Positions 6,901-6,970 of a stretch of DNA of 6,970 bases are shown piece after piece. This DNA is from Candidatus Bathyarchaeota archaeon (GTDB lineage Archaea; Thermoproteota; Bathyarchaeia; Bathyarchaeales; Bathyarchaeaceae): the NCBI GenBank assembly GCA_029879825.1, contig JAOUPL010000059.1, forward strand, positions 1-6,970, written 5' to 3'. The notes under the pieces were generated by a model that saw nothing but the letters and a program-made list of their open reading frames with translations, did no database searches and had not been told where the DNA came from. The translations under genes were made by a program, and so were the position numbers. Positions within the stretch are counted from its first letter, which is position 1. Every line of letters starts with the position of its first letter.

Positions 6901-6970
6901 CGAGTCGAAGCCAAGGCAGAATGGCATGAACGTAGATTGGACCACGAGAAAATATACGTTGCCATATCTT
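3952..6970 (+). CDS. ileS: Isoleucyl-tRNA synthetase (3' end cut by window)
   Basis: Class Ia synthetase that charges tRNA-Ile with isoleucine and edits mischarged valine; cytoplasmic. 1006 codons are open to the window edge with no stop; archaeal relatives are usually about 1040-1065 residues, so about 30-60 are missing. Seen in order: PPTLNGVQHVGH with the HIGH-type motif HVGH (65-68); GGWDTQGLPIE; zinc-type CPHC (193-196); editing (CP1) domain with WTTMPFT (234-240) and GIVHLSPGNGEDD (336-348), where D347 matches the editing aspartate; CWRSHH (411-416); a second zinc pair CEKC (482-485) and CEEC (523-526); LDCWHDSGASPYASF; IDQTRGW; the KMSKS loop (610-614); then an anticodon-binding helical domain. 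The start is uncertain: GTG 3952 follows an in-frame stop (3946-3948) and suits the promoter; ATG 3991 would give a protein 13 residues shorter, starting MLDYRPLE. It is monocistronic as far as visible. Identity is secure. Confidence 0.96.
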   Translation, partial: MAAKFKADSRRWLMLDYRPLELEREVREFWEKNNILQKLTEYKEKNNVGLLGYVEGPPTLNGVQHVGHARGRVIKDFRYRLKTMQGFYVTFWGGWDTQGLPIELEVEQALGVKNKKELLERIGEERFVEECKKTVMKYHRQWFEADKKLGLFIDYDKAYWTHYDKYIEREWQYLKRAWEQNLLGEGYYVVAYCPHCQTSLSNAEVGLGYEEVEDQSIHFKFRLSETENEYFLIWTTMPFTIITDLMIGVHPEEEYAKVKVDTEVWILARHRVEPIMEELGVREYKILQVMAGKDFKGVKYEYPFKDIVPKQRELDKLPVIHTVVCEDFVDVATATGIVHLSPGNGEDDFLAAQKRRLPMYAPFDDECRFTEEAGEFAGLFARDADARVVDELRKRGLLLAVKTISHEYPTCWRSHHKLVWLARREYFLWTDKINDKVVEAAEKVNYFYEGPKNRFLAFLKEGKPWCISRERVWGAPLPIWVCEKCGSKVLVASKGELFAKALELPGKDFELHKPWIDRVILKCEECGGKMMREPFVLDCWHDSGASPYASFTDDEFKKFVPVNFLTEAIDQTRGWANSLLLEHVILVDKPQAPYEAFLFYGFVLDAKGRKMSKSLGNVVEVNPLLQDHSADVSRFYLLWKCSPIESMNFDAEELKGRPYQVLSTLYHLHRFFMQNAEYDRFNPRKHTLQRAKQNKALKTPDRWLISKLQGLVKEFTEKAEASEFHFALSELEEFVVNILSRQYVPMIRRDLWSDDPETLNRRLAVYATLWYVLKTLVLLFNPTTSFLSEAMHQKVYRELDNSLSETVNLESWPKPDVALEDATLEEEFEVLLRCLPLVYSARQSARLKRRWPLNKAVVVASENVQKALKNLEELFLELANLKKVEYGEKLPKVDLKRWALASDVELHVLLDTHRDEALEGEGLMRDLARRVQALRKELGFMPTDILNAVHVAGLDSKGVKLLEPYLTEMAELVRAKKVYVQEKRVEAKAEWHERRLDHEKIYVAIS

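Noticed and set aside
1..6970. CRISPR array, insertion sequence, tRNA or defence system
   Set aside because: No regularly spaced repeats, transposase motifs or tRNA cloverleaf were seen, and all genes are accounted for by regulator, exporter, small protein and synthetase.

Overview
The window looks like chromosomal DNA from an archaeon, most likely a TACK-group lineage such as the Bathyarchaeia. This is inferred from sequence style and is not a placement by comparison. The signs are a TrmB-family regulator, AT-rich TATA boxes about 25-40 bp ahead of starts, an almost leaderless gene, frequent TTG/GTG starts with GGAGG/GGTG-type ribosome sites, and an isoleucyl-tRNA synthetase with archaeal-looking editing and zinc-site variants. 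Gene packing is dense. There are no rRNAs, tRNAs, insertion sequences or CRISPR arrays.

Layout. (1) 7-1437, minus strand: a 476-residue regulator with a TrmB-type winged helix, a TrmB/PLD-like effector domain and a C-terminal MEDS (DcmR-type) sensory domain. (2) 1438-1561: a divergent intergenic region with a TATA box and, between that box and the regulator start, a 24-bp near-perfect palindrome. This is a strong candidate autoregulatory operator. (3) 1562-1750, plus strand: a 62-residue protein of unknown function, divergent from the regulator. (4) 1751-1895: a promoter/leader region with a dyad element. (5) 1896-3810, plus strand: a tight two-gene ABC exporter operon (ATPase, then ABC-2 permease, one base apart), both genes starting with TTG. 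(6) 3811-3951: an intergenic region with a TATA box for the next gene. (7) 3952 to the window end, plus strand: isoleucyl-tRNA synthetase (ileS), cut by the window edge about 30-60 residues before its expected C-terminus.

How they may work together. The regulator probably senses a small molecule and represses or activates its own promoter, and possibly the divergent small gene. Control of the neighbouring exporter is plausible by position, but no copy of the palindrome was seen at the exporter promoter. ileS is a housekeeping gene with its own promoter and is probably unrelated to the rest. The most novel material is the regulator's domain fusion together with its four-hexamer palindrome and the divergent 62-residue protein.
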